Source of the DNA: Gemmatimonadota bacterium
GTDB lineage: Bacteria; Gemmatimonadota; Gemmatimonadetes; Gemmatimonadales; GWC2-71-9
Length of the DNA stretch: 64,000 bases
Reading direction: 5' to 3'
NCBI GenBank assembly: GCA_003222085.1
Contig: QHUK01000009.1
Span: 59,830-123,829 of the forward strand
The notes under the pieces were generated by a model. The model saw only the letters and a list, made by a program, of their open reading frames with translations, did not search any database and was not told the DNA's origin. How positions within the stretch are numbered: position 1 is the first letter of the stretch; every line of letters starts with the position of its first letter. The translations under genes were made by a program, and so were the position numbers. This document shows, piece by piece, positions 35,652 through 44,063 of the stretch.

Positions 35652-37147
35652 GTCCGGACGGCATCGGGGTGCTTGAGGGCGAGCGTCAGCGCGGCGTAGA
35701 CGATTCCAAAGATACCCAGGACGGCCCCTCCTCGCGGGACCGGGGCGAGCCCGCCGGCGACGCGCGCCACGCCCACCGCTGCCGCGCCGGCCAGCAACGC
35801 CGCGACCAGCGCGATCCCGAACGCCCGCCAATCCGCGCCCAGGAGCACGCTGCCGATGCGACGACTCAGGTCGCGCAAGTGGAGCGTGGTGTTCACGAAC
35901 GCGCCGATCGACGACCCGAGCGCGATGCCGGGCGTGCCCAGCCAGCGCATGAGCAGCCACGCGAGGCCCGTCGAGACCACGAGTGAAAACGCCGCGATCT
36001 TCACCGGCGTGCGGGTGTCGCGCATCGCGTAAAAGCCCGAGGCGAAGAGCCTCACCGTCGCCTGCCCGACGAGCCCAATCCCGTACGCGGCGAGGACGCT
36101 GCCGACGAGGGCCGTGTCATCGACCGTGAACCGGCCGGTCTGGTACAGCGCGGCCACGATCTCGCGGCTGAGCGCGATGCACGCAACGGACGACGGCACG
36201 ACGAAAAACACGATCCGCCGGAATCCGAGGGCGATCCGCGCACGGAGCTGCTCGTTGGGCGCCGCGCCCGGCGCGACCGCATCGCGCGACAGCTCGGGGA
36301 GCGCGACCGCGGTGACCGACGCGCCGAACAAGCTGATCGGCAGGACCTGGATGAGCTGCGCGTAGCCGAGTGCTGAGACGCCACCCGGCCCCGTGAAGGA
36401 GCCCAGCAAAGTGTCGATGAGCCCCGAGAGCTGGGTGACCCCCGCCCCCAGCACCAGGGGCACCCAGGCGAGCAGGACATTCCGTACTCCCTCGACGCTC
36501 AGGGACAGCCGCAGCGTGATGCCGTGGAGCAATCTCCAACACGCGGGAAGCTGCACGGCGATCTGCAACACGCTTCCCGCCACTGTGCCCCAGGCGAGGG
36601 CCAGCGCCACCCGATGGAGCTGCTCAGCGAGCGGGAGCGCCCGGTTCGCGAGCCAGGTCCCTGCGGCGAGCATGGCGACGATCCCCGCGATGTTCCACAG
36701 CGCGGGCGCCGCGTACGGCAGGAAGAAGCGCCGGTGCGTGTTGAGAATGCCCAGGCACCAGGCTGAAATCACCATCAGCCCCGCCATGGGAAACAGGATG
36801 CGCACCAGCGTGATGGTGAGCAGGCGGCGCGGCTCGTCGAAGCCCTGCGCGATCACCGTGGTGATCGCGGGGGCCAGGGCGATCCCGAGCAGGGCCAGCA
36901 CGCCGGAGGCCAGCACCAGCAACCCGAGAATCGCACCCGCCAGGGCCCGCGCCCCCGCCTTGTCCGACCGCTCGTTGAGGGCCGCGTATACGGGAATGAA
37001 CGACCCGGCGAGTGTGCCCTCGCTGAGCAGATTGCGGATGGTGTTCGGGATTCGGAGGGCGGCGCGGAAGGCATCCGCAGGGACGCTGTCATTGCCGAAG
37101 TAATGCGCGAACACCCGCTCGCGCACATACCCGAGGACCCGCGTCAC
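35618..37147 (-). CDS. murJ: Lipid II flippase MurJ (MviN)
   Basis: Integral membrane MOP-superfamily protein that flips lipid II for peptidoglycan synthesis. The 509-residue open frame from GTG 37147 contains about 14 helices and the family motifs TRVLGYVRERVFAHYFG and NLLSEGTLAGSFIPVYA. Codons just upstream of the GTG still encode conserved sequence (HAAQVAGGILV), so the real protein starts further up, but no ATG, GTG or TTG occurs in frame before the previous stop at 37216; CTG 37219 is the only candidate. Nine consecutive C residues at 37181-37189 leave open a homopolymer error in the assembly. The 3' end overlaps uvrC. Confidence 0.9.
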   Translation of the reverse strand: MTRVLGYVRERVFAHYFGNDSVPADAFRAALRIPNTIRNLLSEGTLAGSFIPVYAALNERSDKAGARALAGAILGLLVLASGVLALLGIALAPAITTVIAQGFDEPRRLLTITLVRILFPMAGLMVISAWCLGILNTHRRFFLPYAAPALWNIAGIVAMLAAGTWLANRALPLAEQLHRVALALAWGTVAGSVLQIAVQLPACWRLLHGITLRLSLSVEGVRNVLLAWVPLVLGAGVTQLSGLIDTLLGSFTGPGGVSALGYAQLIQVLPISLFGASVTAVALPELSRDAVAPGAAPNEQLRARIALGFRRIVFFVVPSSVACIALSREIVAALYQTGRFTVDDTALVGSVLAAYGIGLVGQATVRLFASGFYAMRDTRTPVKIAAFSLVVSTGLAWLLMRWLGTPGIALGSSIGAFVNTTLHLRDLSRRIGSVLLGADWRAFGIALVAALLAGAAAVGVARVAGGLAPVPRGGAVLGIFGIVYAALTLALKHPDAVRTWQSLTAFRAN

Positions 37148-37215
37148 CAGAATGCCCCCGGCGACCTGCGCCGCGTGACGCCCCCCCCCTCCCCCGCCCG
37201 CCCCTCGGCCCTCGC

Positions 37216-37497
37216 TCAGGAGGGACGCTTCTTCTTGCCGGGGTCTTCCAGCAGGCGCTGGACGAACTGCAGCTCTTCGCGCATGCCAGCGATGGAGCGG
37301 CTCAGGTCCTCGAGGTCGGTTTCCAATGCGTCCACCCGCTGCTCCAGCTGCCGCATGCCGGCCCCACTCCCCGACCCCCCTCCGTCACCCTGACCCTCCA
37401 GCCGCCGCGCAACCGAGCGCCCGAGCGGCGATTCGAGCAGAATCGCGGTGATGGGAATCATCAGAGCCACGAGCAGCACGACGACGAAGACCCACAT
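37216..37497 (-). CDS. Small membrane-anchored coiled-coil protein
   Basis: A 93-residue protein with one N-terminal transmembrane helix (WVFVVVLLVALMIPITAILL), a Gly/Ser linker (DGGGSGSGAG) and a C-terminal coiled coil (MRQLEQRVDALETDLEDLS, REELQFVQRLLED). It is not recognised as a named family; the layout resembles small phage-shock or LapA-like proteins. It lies 9 nt from bshC and about 70 nt from murJ, so it is probably transcribed with them. ATG 37497. Confidence 0.65.
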   Translation of the reverse strand: MWVFVVVLLVALMIPITAILLESPLGRSVARRLEGQGDGGGSGSGAGMRQLEQRVDALETDLEDLSRSIAGMREELQFVQRLLEDPGKKKRPS

Positions 37498-37506
37498 GGC
37501 AGGATT

Positions 37507-38940
37507 CTACGAAGCGCCCGTCCAGCGCGCCACCTCCTGCTCCAGCGCGTCGACGAGGCCGGGCCCGTAGCGAATGAGGAACGACGGCAGGGTGAGCACG
37601 CGCTCCTGCGGCTGTCCCGTTGGATAGACCGCCGCGCGGGCGCGGGCGATCTGGCGCACCAACGTCTCCCCCTCAAGACGCTTGAGACTGGCCACGAGCT
37701 TCTTCTCGATCGTCTGCGCGCCCGCGAGGGCCGCGTTGCGTGCGGACTCGACCGTCCGCTCGAGCGTCGGGTCGATCCTCACGACCGACTGAAGCAGGCG
37801 GCCGTACTGCTCCTCGAGACCGCTGCGCAACGCGGCGAGCGTCGCCACGGTCTCCGGCGGCAGCTCGTGTCGAACGAGGCGCGCCTCGAGCTCGCCCGGC
37901 CTGCCATCGAACGCCGCGAGATCGATGCCGTGGCGCTCCATCACCTTCTCTACCCGACCCTCCACGATCACTCCCGACCAGCGCGGCACCGCAGGCTGGC
38001 GCGTCACGCCCAGCGCCCCGTACAGCGGCGCAGCGTCCTGGAGATACTTCAGCTCCGCCGGGCCCGCCGCGTATGCCGTGGTGGGGAGCAGCGCCGCCTC
38101 CACGACGGGTCGGAGCAGCACGTTGGGCGAGAGGCGCTCCGGGGCCTCGACGGCGACGCGCTCAAGCTGCGCGCGGGTGAAGCGCTCCCCGCTCCGGCGG
38201 GTCACGAAGGCCTCGCCGTCCCGCTGCAGCCGGTCACGGCCCTGGCGGCCCTCCACGAACACCGGCGTGTAGCCGTCCGAGAGGGTTAAGTCGAGCCCCT
38301 TGAGCACCCAGGGGGCGGCCGCCCGCTTGGCGCCCGCGTCGTACGCGCGCAGCACCACGAGCCCGCGGGGCCCGAGCAACGCGTCCAACGCCCCGGCAAA
38401 CGCGTCCGCGAGCGTGGCCTCGGGGCGGTACCATCGCTCGAGCCATTCGATGACGCCGGGCTTGAATTCCGTCTCGGGCGTGCCGTCCCGGAGCTGGGCC
38501 AGCGCCGCGGCGATCTCCGGACCACAGGGCTCGCGCGCGACCGGGACGAGCGGCGCATCCGCCGGACGCTCGCGCAGCACGATCTGCACGAGGTCACCGC
38601 CGGCGTTCAGGAACCAGGTGTGGTTCGCCTCGGCGAAGTCGTGGTCGTCCCCCGCCACCCAGAACACCGGTACGACGGGCACCCGCCGCTCCCGCTCGAG
38701 GCGGCGCGCCAGCGCGATGGCCGACAGCGCCTTATAGACGGTGTAGAGTGGCCCGGTGAAGAGCCCCGGTTGCTGGCCGGTCGTGACGACCAGCACGTCG
38801 CCCGCCGCGAGCCGATCGCGCGCCGCCCCCCCGCCGGGGAGCGTGGCGGCGACCACGTCCGGCGCCACCCGCCGCGGCGCGAGCCGCGACGCGGGGAGCG
38901 CGAGCGGTGCGATCGGCGTTGTCACTATCCGCGGAATCAC
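37507..38940 (-). CDS. bshC: Putative cysteine ligase BshC (bacillithiol biosynthesis)
   Basis: BshC adds cysteine to glucosaminyl-malate to finish bacillithiol, a low-molecular-weight thiol. The 477-residue protein shows the diagnostic N-terminal core VTTGQQPGLFTGPLYTVYKA and PVFWVAGDDHDFAEANH, and an extended C-terminal coiled coil (RSGLEEQYGRLLQSV and later) typical of the family. GTG 38940 overlaps the AMMECR1 stop. The frame stays open upstream, but that part is the shadow of the preceding gene. BshA and BshB are not in the window, so bacillithiol production is an inference. Confidence 0.9.
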   Translation of the reverse strand: MIPRIVTTPIAPLALPASRLAPRRVAPDVVAATLPGGGAARDRLAAGDVLVVTTGQQPGLFTGPLYTVYKALSAIALARRLERERRVPVVPVFWVAGDDHDFAEANHTWFLNAGGDLVQIVLRERPADAPLVPVAREPCGPEIAAALAQLRDGTPETEFKPGVIEWLERWYRPEATLADAFAGALDALLGPRGLVVLRAYDAGAKRAAAPWVLKGLDLTLSDGYTPVFVEGRQGRDRLQRDGEAFVTRRSGERFTRAQLERVAVEAPERLSPNVLLRPVVEAALLPTTAYAAGPAELKYLQDAAPLYGALGVTRQPAVPRWSGVIVEGRVEKVMERHGIDLAAFDGRPGELEARLVRHELPPETVATLAALRSGLEEQYGRLLQSVVRIDPTLERTVESARNAALAGAQTIEKKLVASLKRLEGETLVRQIARARAAVYPTGQPQERVLTLPSFLIRYGPGLVDALEQEVARWTGAS

Positions 38941-39542
38941 CCTTCCCCTTTCCCGCTTCCCGCTTCCCGGCCTTCTCCGAACACGTCCGCTTGAAACGTG
39001 AAGACCTCGGTGGCCGGTTCCCGCCAGGCGTCCGGCGGCAGCCCCGCCTTGTGGCAGGTCGCGGCGAGAAACGCTTCCGGCCCCCAATGATACTCGCGGG
39101 CCACCTGCGGGAGGAGCAGCGCCACCAGCTGCTCGCGGCGCACGACCAATCCGTCCCGACCGACCACCACGCGCTCCGCATCCACGGGCGCGGGAATCAG
39201 CACAGGCTCGGACAGCACGGAGATCTCGAGCGCCAGGGACGACAGCTCCTCGCGGGTGACGGGAGCGAAGCGCGGATCATCCCGCGCCGCGGCGATCACC
39301 ATCTCCCGCACCACGGCGCCGAGCTCGCGGTCGGCCGCGATGTGGCCGATGCAGCCACGCAACGCCCCGCGCTCGGTGAGGGTCACGAAGGCCCCGCGCT
39401 TCAGCGCCGCCCCGGGCACCTCGCACAGGGGCGGCAGCGGCTGCCCCTCGAGGTGCGCTTGCAGGGTCGCCCGCGCGAGTCCCAGCAGTGCGGCCCGGTC
39501 CGCCGCCGTCAGCTCAGGATCCGCGATGGTAGGGTTCCCCAC
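38937..39542 (-). CDS. amrA: AMMECR1-domain protein (AmmeMemoRadiSam system protein A)
   Basis: A 201-residue AMMECR1-fold protein with the signature LRGCIGH and the FAPVTREELSSLALEISVLS strand region. In many prokaryotes it occurs with a Memo-like dioxygenase and a radical-SAM protein (the AmmeMemoRadiSam set), but neither partner is next to it here. Biochemical function is unknown. The GTG start lies 29 nt inside rlmH, and the last 12 residues (GREAGSGKGEG) are encoded by a short CCCGCTT-type repeat at 38944-38978. Confidence 0.85.
   Translation of the reverse strand: MGNPTIADPELTAADRAALLGLARATLQAHLEGQPLPPLCEVPGAALKRGAFVTLTERGALRGCIGHIAADRELGAVVREMVIAAARDDPRFAPVTREELSSLALEISVLSEPVLIPAPVDAERVVVGRDGLVVRREQLVALLLPQVAREYHWGPEAFLAATCHKAGLPPDAWREPATEVFTFQADVFGEGREAGSGKGEG
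38944..38978. repeat. Short CCCGCTT-type tandem repeat at the end of the AMMECR1 gene
   Basis: TTCCCCTTTCCCGCTTCCCG and the next 15 bases repeat a 7-base CCCGCTT-like unit about four times. It encodes the Gly/Ser/Arg-rich C-terminal tail of the AMMECR1 protein and abuts the bshC start. Same class as the other short-unit repeats in the window. Confidence 0.5.
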
Positions 39543-39939
39543 GGCGGATGGTGTACGCGCGGTACAACTGCTCGTACACGATCACGCGGGCCAGCTCGTG
39601 CGGGAATGTCAGGCGGGACAGGCTCCAGGTCCGCTCGGCGGACCCCAACACGGCGACGGGGAGCGCGTCCGCGCCGCCGATCGCGAACGCGACATCCCGT
39701 CCGTCCAGCTCCCAGCGCGCCGTCCAGTCGGCCAGTTGCTCGGACGTCCACTGCTCTCCCGCTTCCGACAGCGCGACGAGGCGCGAGCCCTCGATCACGC
39801 CCTCGAGGAGTCGCGCCTCGTCCTTCACTTCCCGTTCCTCGACCCGAGCGTACCGGCGCAGTCGCTCGAGGTACCCGTCACAGGCCGCGCGGAGCGCCGC
39901 GTCCCGCACGCGGCCCACCGCCACGACGCGGTAGCGCAT
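39514..39939 (-). CDS. rlmH: 23S rRNA pseudouridine-1915 N3-methyltransferase RlmH
   Basis: SPOUT-class methyltransferase that modifies pseudouridine 1915 in helix 69 of 23S rRNA. The 141-residue protein has the SAM-binding FAIGGADAL loop, LSRLTFPHELARVIVYEQLYRAY and the terminal RRGEPYHRGS typical of RlmH. ATG 39939 shares one base with the gdhA stop (TGATG). The 3' end overlaps the AMMECR1 gene by 29 nt. Confidence 0.95.
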   Translation of the reverse strand: MRYRVVAVGRVRDAALRAACDGYLERLRRYARVEEREVKDEARLLEGVIEGSRLVALSEAGEQWTSEQLADWTARWELDGRDVAFAIGGADALPVAVLGSAERTWSLSRLTFPHELARVIVYEQLYRAYTIRRGEPYHRGS

Positions 39940-41249
39940 CAGGCATACATCCCACGCAGCCGATGCATCGCCGCCACGCGATCGACGGCGACGATGTAGG
40001 AGGCGATGCGGGTGTTCACCTTGTACTTCTCCGTCGTGGCCGCGACCTCGTTGAAGGCGCGCACCATGATGCTCTCGAGGCGCCGGTTCACGGTCTCTTC
40101 GTCCCAGAAGTAGCCGCCGCGGTCCTGCACCCATTCGAAGTAGCTCACCGTCACGCCGCCGGCGTTCGCAAGGATGTCGGGAATGACGAAGACGCCCTTC
40201 TTCTCGAGGATCTCGTCGGCGGCGGCGGTGGTGGGACCGTTCGCACCTTCGCAAATGATCTTGGCCTTGATGTGCGGGGCGTTCTTGCGCGTGATGACGT
40301 TTTCGGTGGCGGCGGGGACCAGGACGTCGCAGTCCACCGTGAGGAGCTGCTCCTTGCTGAACGCCTCGGCTTTGGGATACCCCGCGAGCTGGCGGTGCTC
40401 CTTGACCCACTTGATCAGCTCCGCGATGTCGAGCCCCTCGGGGTTGTGCAGCGCGCCGGATTTGTCCGACACCGCGACGATCCTCGCGCCTTCCTTGGCC
40501 ATGAGGTCTGCGGCCACCGAGCCCACGTTCCCGAACCCCTGCACCGCCACGCGCGCGCCCTTGAGACCCATGCCCAGCTTGGCGAGCGCCTCCCGAGTCA
40601 CGAACATGCACCCCCGCCCGGTCGCTTCGCGCCGCCCCAACGAGCCTCCCATTGCCACCGGCTTCCCCGTTACCACCGCAGTCACCGTATGTCGGTGGTG
40701 CATCGAGTAGGTGTCCATGATCCACGCCATCACCCGCTCGTTGGTGTTCACATCCGGGGCCGGCACGTCCGAGTCGGGGCCAAGGGTCTCGATGATCCCC
40801 GCCGTGTACCGGCGCGTCACCCGCTCGAGCTCCCCCATCGACATGGTGGTGGGATCGCACACGACCCCGCCCTTCGACCCACCGAACGGGATGTTCACGA
40901 GCGCGCACTTCCACGTCATCCACGCGGCGAGCGCCTTCACTTCCTCGAGGGTCACGTTGAGATCGAACCGGATCCCCCCCTTGGCCGGCCCGCGGGAGGT
41001 GTTGTAGAGCACGCGGTAGCCCGTGTACACCTCCAGCTCCCCGGAATCGCGCAGGACCGGGACGGAGACGATGATCTGTTTTTCGGGGTTGCGGAGGACC
41101 TTGTACAGCCCGGGATCGAGGTTCAACAGCTGGGCGGCGTGATCGAAGCGCTCCATCATCGCCTCGAACGGGTTTTCCTCCGCGAGGAACGTTTCCTTAT
41201 CGGGTCGGATCCCGAAATGCCCCGGGGGCTGGATGGCAGGCTCGCTCAT
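39939..41249 (-). CDS. gdhA: Glutamate dehydrogenase (Glu/Leu/Phe/Val dehydrogenase family)
   Basis: Interconverts glutamate with 2-oxoglutarate and ammonia. The 436-residue protein has GGIRFD, the catalytic-lysine segment [21 protein letters not shown] and the Rossmann motif [15 protein letters not shown] 41249 is preceded by open frame that is antisense-like low-complexity sequence, so the start is set at [10 protein letters not shown]. Cofactor specificity cannot be told from sequence alone. It interrupts an otherwise envelope- and translation-related operon. Confidence 0.94.
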   Translation of the reverse strand: MSEPAIQPPGHFGIRPDKETFLAEENPFEAMMERFDHAAQLLNLDPGLYKVLRNPEKQIIVSVPVLRDSGELEVYTGYRVLYNTSRGPAKGGIRFDLNVTLEEVKALAAWMTWKCALVNIPFGGSKGGVVCDPTTMSMGELERVTRRYTAGIIETLGPDSDVPAPDVNTNERVMAWIMDTYSMHHRHTVTAVVTGKPVAMGGSLGRREATGRGCMFVTREALAKLGMGLKGARVAVQGFGNVGSVAADLMAKEGARIVAVSDKSGALHNPEGLDIAELIKWVKEHRQLAGYPKAEAFSKEQLLTVDCDVLVPAATENVITRKNAPHIKAKIICEGANGPTTAAADEILEKKGVFVIPDILANAGGVTVSYFEWVQDRGGYFWDEETVNRRLESIMVRAFNEVAATTEKYKVNTRIASYIVAVDRVAAMHRLRGMYA

Positions 41250-41272
41250 GGCGCTCGCTGGTGCGTCGGGTC

Positions 41273-42304
41273 TCAGGGACGCCGGGCAGAGGCGAGCACG
41301 CCGTCCACCGCCTGCTCGAGCGCCCGACCGTTCCGTTCCCACTGGACGGCAAGCACCGCGACAAGGGGCTCGGGCGCACTCCCAGGCCACTGTCGACGGA
41401 GCTTTACGGCGTCCTTTTCTGTGACTACAACATAATCCCCTCCGGCGGCGACCCGCACGAGCCGCTCGAGGTCTTCCCTGCGATAGGCGTGATGGTCTTG
41501 ATACGCCACGAGTTGCACGCTTGCGCCGGCCGTCCCGAGCTGCGCCGCGAAGCTTTCCGGATCAGCGATGCCTGCGGCCGCGGTCACCCGCCGCCCAGCC
41601 AGCACTTCGAGCTCCTGCCTCCCTCCGGACCGCATGCCCTCGAGATGCGTAACCGCGAGCCGCGCCGTGCAGACCGGCGGCCCCGGCGGCCCCCCAGCGC
41701 TACGCCGACCCAGCCGGTCGGCCAGGGCCCGCGCCGCGTCCACCGACGCGCATCTCCGGGTCACGACGATCAGGTCGGCCCGGCCCAGGGCATCCCGGCC
41801 CTCGCGCCACGGGCCCGCCGGCAGTGGCCACGGCGACGCCGCGGCGCTCTCGGCGCTCACGACTGCGATATTCAAATCCCGCTCCACCCCCAGGAGCTGG
41901 TAGGCGTCGTCCAACACGAGCACCCCAGCGCCCTGGGCGCGCGCGGCGACCGCGCCCGCCACTCGATCGGCGTTGGCGATCACGACCGCCTGCGGCACGA
42001 GTCGCCGATGAACGAGGGGCTCGTCCCCGCCGTAGCCGCGGAGCAGGATGCCCGGCGTGCGCCCCCGCGCCACACAGTAGTCGGCAATCCAGGCCGCGAG
42101 GGGCGTTTTCCCCGTCCCGCCCACTGACAGGTTTCCGACCGCGATGGTCGGCAAGGGGAGGCGCACGGCATCAGCGCGTCCCCGGGCGGCACGCAGCTTC
42201 ATGACGGCCCAGTACGCGCCTGCGAGGGGCAAGAGCGGCAGGCGTGCCATCCGGGCGCCCCAGGAGCCGCCCCACAGCCAACGTCCCACGCGCGCCGCGT
42301 TCAC
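41273..42304 (-). CDS. lpxK: Tetraacyldisaccharide 4'-kinase
   Basis: Phosphorylates the 4' position of the lipid A disaccharide at the inner membrane. The 343-residue protein has the P-loop [19 protein letters not shown], the [10 protein letters not shown] motif and VTEKDAVKL near the C-terminus. The usual DDGFQH motif reads DDAYQL here, so the histidine normally found there is replaced. GTG 42304 overlaps the upstream acyltransferase stop by 4 nt. It follows lpxB, its substrate supplier, with one acyltransferase in between. Confidence 0.92.
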   Translation of the reverse strand: MNAARVGRWLWGGSWGARMARLPLLPLAGAYWAVMKLRAARGRADAVRLPLPTIAVGNLSVGGTGKTPLAAWIADYCVARGRTPGILLRGYGGDEPLVHRRLVPQAVVIANADRVAGAVAARAQGAGVLVLDDAYQLLGVERDLNIAVVSAESAAASPWPLPAGPWREGRDALGRADLIVVTRRCASVDAARALADRLGRRSAGGPPGPPVCTARLAVTHLEGMRSGGRQELEVLAGRRVTAAAGIADPESFAAQLGTAGASVQLVAYQDHHAYRREDLERLVRVAAGGDYVVVTEKDAVKLRRQWPGSAPEPLVAVLAVQWERNGRALEQAVDGVLASARRP

Positions 42305-42954
42305 CCGTCCCCTCCCCCGGGTCCCGCGTCCCTGCCGTAGGTCACGTCTCTCAGTGCCCGCTCTGCCACGGTCATTCCGCGACGCAACGCCTGCTTTCCC
42401 GCCTCCACGGCGAACGGCGCGCTGTACACGATCTCCACCCTCGCGAACGGTCGCGGCAGGCAGAACCGATCCCACGACTCGATCCACCAGGCGGACGAGG
42501 CCCGCGCGCCCGCAGCGATCACCATTGCGTTCGCATGCTGCGCGGCAGCCAACGCGCCGGGCTTCATCCGCTCGGCCGGGCCGCGCGGGCCGTCGGGCGT
42601 GAGGGCGACCTCCCCACCCAGACGTAGGTAGCGGACGAGCCCCAGCAGACCCACCTCACCCCCCCGCTGGGAGGACCCGCGCACCACCCGGTACCCCCAG
42701 CGCTGGCACAGCTCGGCGAGGTAGCCGCCGTCGCGATGACGGCTGATGAGGAGAGCCAGGCGCTCGTCACGCCGGTGGTACAGGAGGGGGAGGATGCGAC
42801 TGTGCCACAGGACGTAGACCACGGGTCGTCCGCTCGCTCGAGCGGCAGCCACGTGCTCCCACCCCTGCACGCGGTAGCGCCAGGTCGCCGCGAGCAAGCG
42901 AACCAGTCCCGCCACGAGCGCCGTCACCAGCGGCTCGGCCCGGCCGAGCTTCAC
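42301..42954 (-). CDS. Lysophospholipid acyltransferase family protein (DUF374)
   Basis: Membrane-associated acyltransferase of 217 residues with the DUF374 layout: YVLWHSRILPLLYHRRDE containing the catalytic His, SRHRDGGYLAELCQRWGY, and TPDGPRGPAERMKPG. DUF374 proteins are thought to acylate lipid A or a phospholipid and often stand in Kdo or lipid A clusters. Its place between lpxB and lpxK, and the absence of an LpxL homologue in the window, make it a candidate lipid A secondary acyltransferase; this is inference. GTG 42954 overlaps the lpxB stop. Confidence 0.88.
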   Translation of the reverse strand: MKLGRAEPLVTALVAGLVRLLAATWRYRVQGWEHVAAARASGRPVVYVLWHSRILPLLYHRRDERLALLISRHRDGGYLAELCQRWGYRVVRGSSQRGGEVGLLGLVRYLRLGGEVALTPDGPRGPAERMKPGALAAAQHANAMVIAAGARASSAWWIESWDRFCLPRPFARVEIVYSAPFAVEAGKQALRRGMTVAERALRDVTYGRDAGPGGGDG

Positions 42955-44063
42955 CCCGCCAGCTCCAGGGCGAGCGCGGCCACGCGGTCGGCCGCACCGG
43001 GCGGCCCCAGCCGCTGTCGGACGAGCCCGAGGCCCTCCCGTTGGCGGCGGGCGGCGTCGCTGTCGGGGTCGAGGAGCGGGAGCACCGCGTTCGCCAGACC
43101 GGCGGGGGTCACCGCACCCTGGAGCAGCTCGGGGCTCACCTCCCGCCCGGCAATCAGGTTCACCAGACCGACGTGGGGCACCTGCAGCATGCGGATGGCG
43201 ATGGCGAACGACACGGGGTTGAGACGGTAGGCGATGACCATGGGCACGTCGGCGAGCGCGGCCTCGAGGGTGGTCGTGCCCGACTTGCAGAGACCGGCGT
43301 CGGCGGCCGCGAAGACGGTGAGCGGATCCCCCACGTGCAAGCGGATGGCGCCGGGCGCGGGGTAGCGCCCGCGCGGCGTTGCGGCGACGACGACCTGTAG
43401 GTCGCGGCGCGTGGCGAGGACACGGGCCGCTGCATCGCGGAACGGCGGCCAGAGTCGCTTCACTTCCTGCGCGCGGCTCCCCGGGAAGAGCCCGAGCACG
43501 GGCCGCGCGGGGTCGAGTCCGAGGCGGCGCCGGGCGTCGGGCCGCGGGAGCGGCGGCGTCCGATCCTTGAGCGGATGTCCGACGAAGGTCGCCGCAACGC
43601 CACGCTCGCGAAAGAACGCTTCTTCGAACGGCAGGATGACCGCGAGCCGTCGCACCGCCGCCAGCTTCCGCACCCGGCCCGGAGCCCAGGCCCACATCTG
43701 GGGAGCGATGTAGTACAGGACGGGGATGCCGGCGGCCGCGGCCTCGGCCGCCACGCGCAGGTGGTAGCCCGGATAGTCGACGAGAATCACGAGGTCGTAG
43801 CGCCGGGCCCGGAACGCGAGGCGGACGCGCGCGAGCAGTCGCAGGTGGGCCGGCAACTTCCACAGCGCCTCGACAAACCCCACGACGGAGAATCGCTCCA
43901 TGCGGTCGAGCACGGCGGCACCCGCCGCCTCGAGGTCCGGGCCGCCGAAGGCCTCGACGCTGGCGCCGGGGAGACGGCGCTTCAGCGCGGCCACGACGGC
44001 GGCGGCGTGCGCGTCTCCCGACGGTTCGCCCGCCGAGATGTAGATGCAGGGCGCGTGGCTCAC
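42951..44063 (-). CDS. lpxB: Lipid-A-disaccharide synthase
   Basis: Condenses UDP-2,3-diacylglucosamine with lipid X to form the lipid A disaccharide. The 370-residue GT19 protein has SAGEPSGDAHAAAVV at the N-terminus, YYIAPQMWAWAPGR, and the GLFPGSRAQEV and CKSGTTTLEAAL donor-site motifs. GTG start overlaps the oxidoreductase stop. Substrates come from LpxA-LpxC-LpxD encoded just upstream, though the pyrophosphatase LpxH/LpxI is not in the window. Confidence 0.96.
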   Translation of the reverse strand: MSHAPCIYISAGEPSGDAHAAAVVAALKRRLPGASVEAFGGPDLEAAGAAVLDRMERFSVVGFVEALWKLPAHLRLLARVRLAFRARRYDLVILVDYPGYHLRVAAEAAAAGIPVLYYIAPQMWAWAPGRVRKLAAVRRLAVILPFEEAFFRERGVAATFVGHPLKDRTPPLPRPDARRRLGLDPARPVLGLFPGSRAQEVKRLWPPFRDAAARVLATRRDLQVVVAATPRGRYPAPGAIRLHVGDPLTVFAAADAGLCKSGTTTLEAALADVPMVIAYRLNPVSFAIAIRMLQVPHVGLVNLIAGREVSPELLQGAVTPAGLANAVLPLLDPDSDAARRQREGLGLVRQRLGPPGAADRVAALALELAG

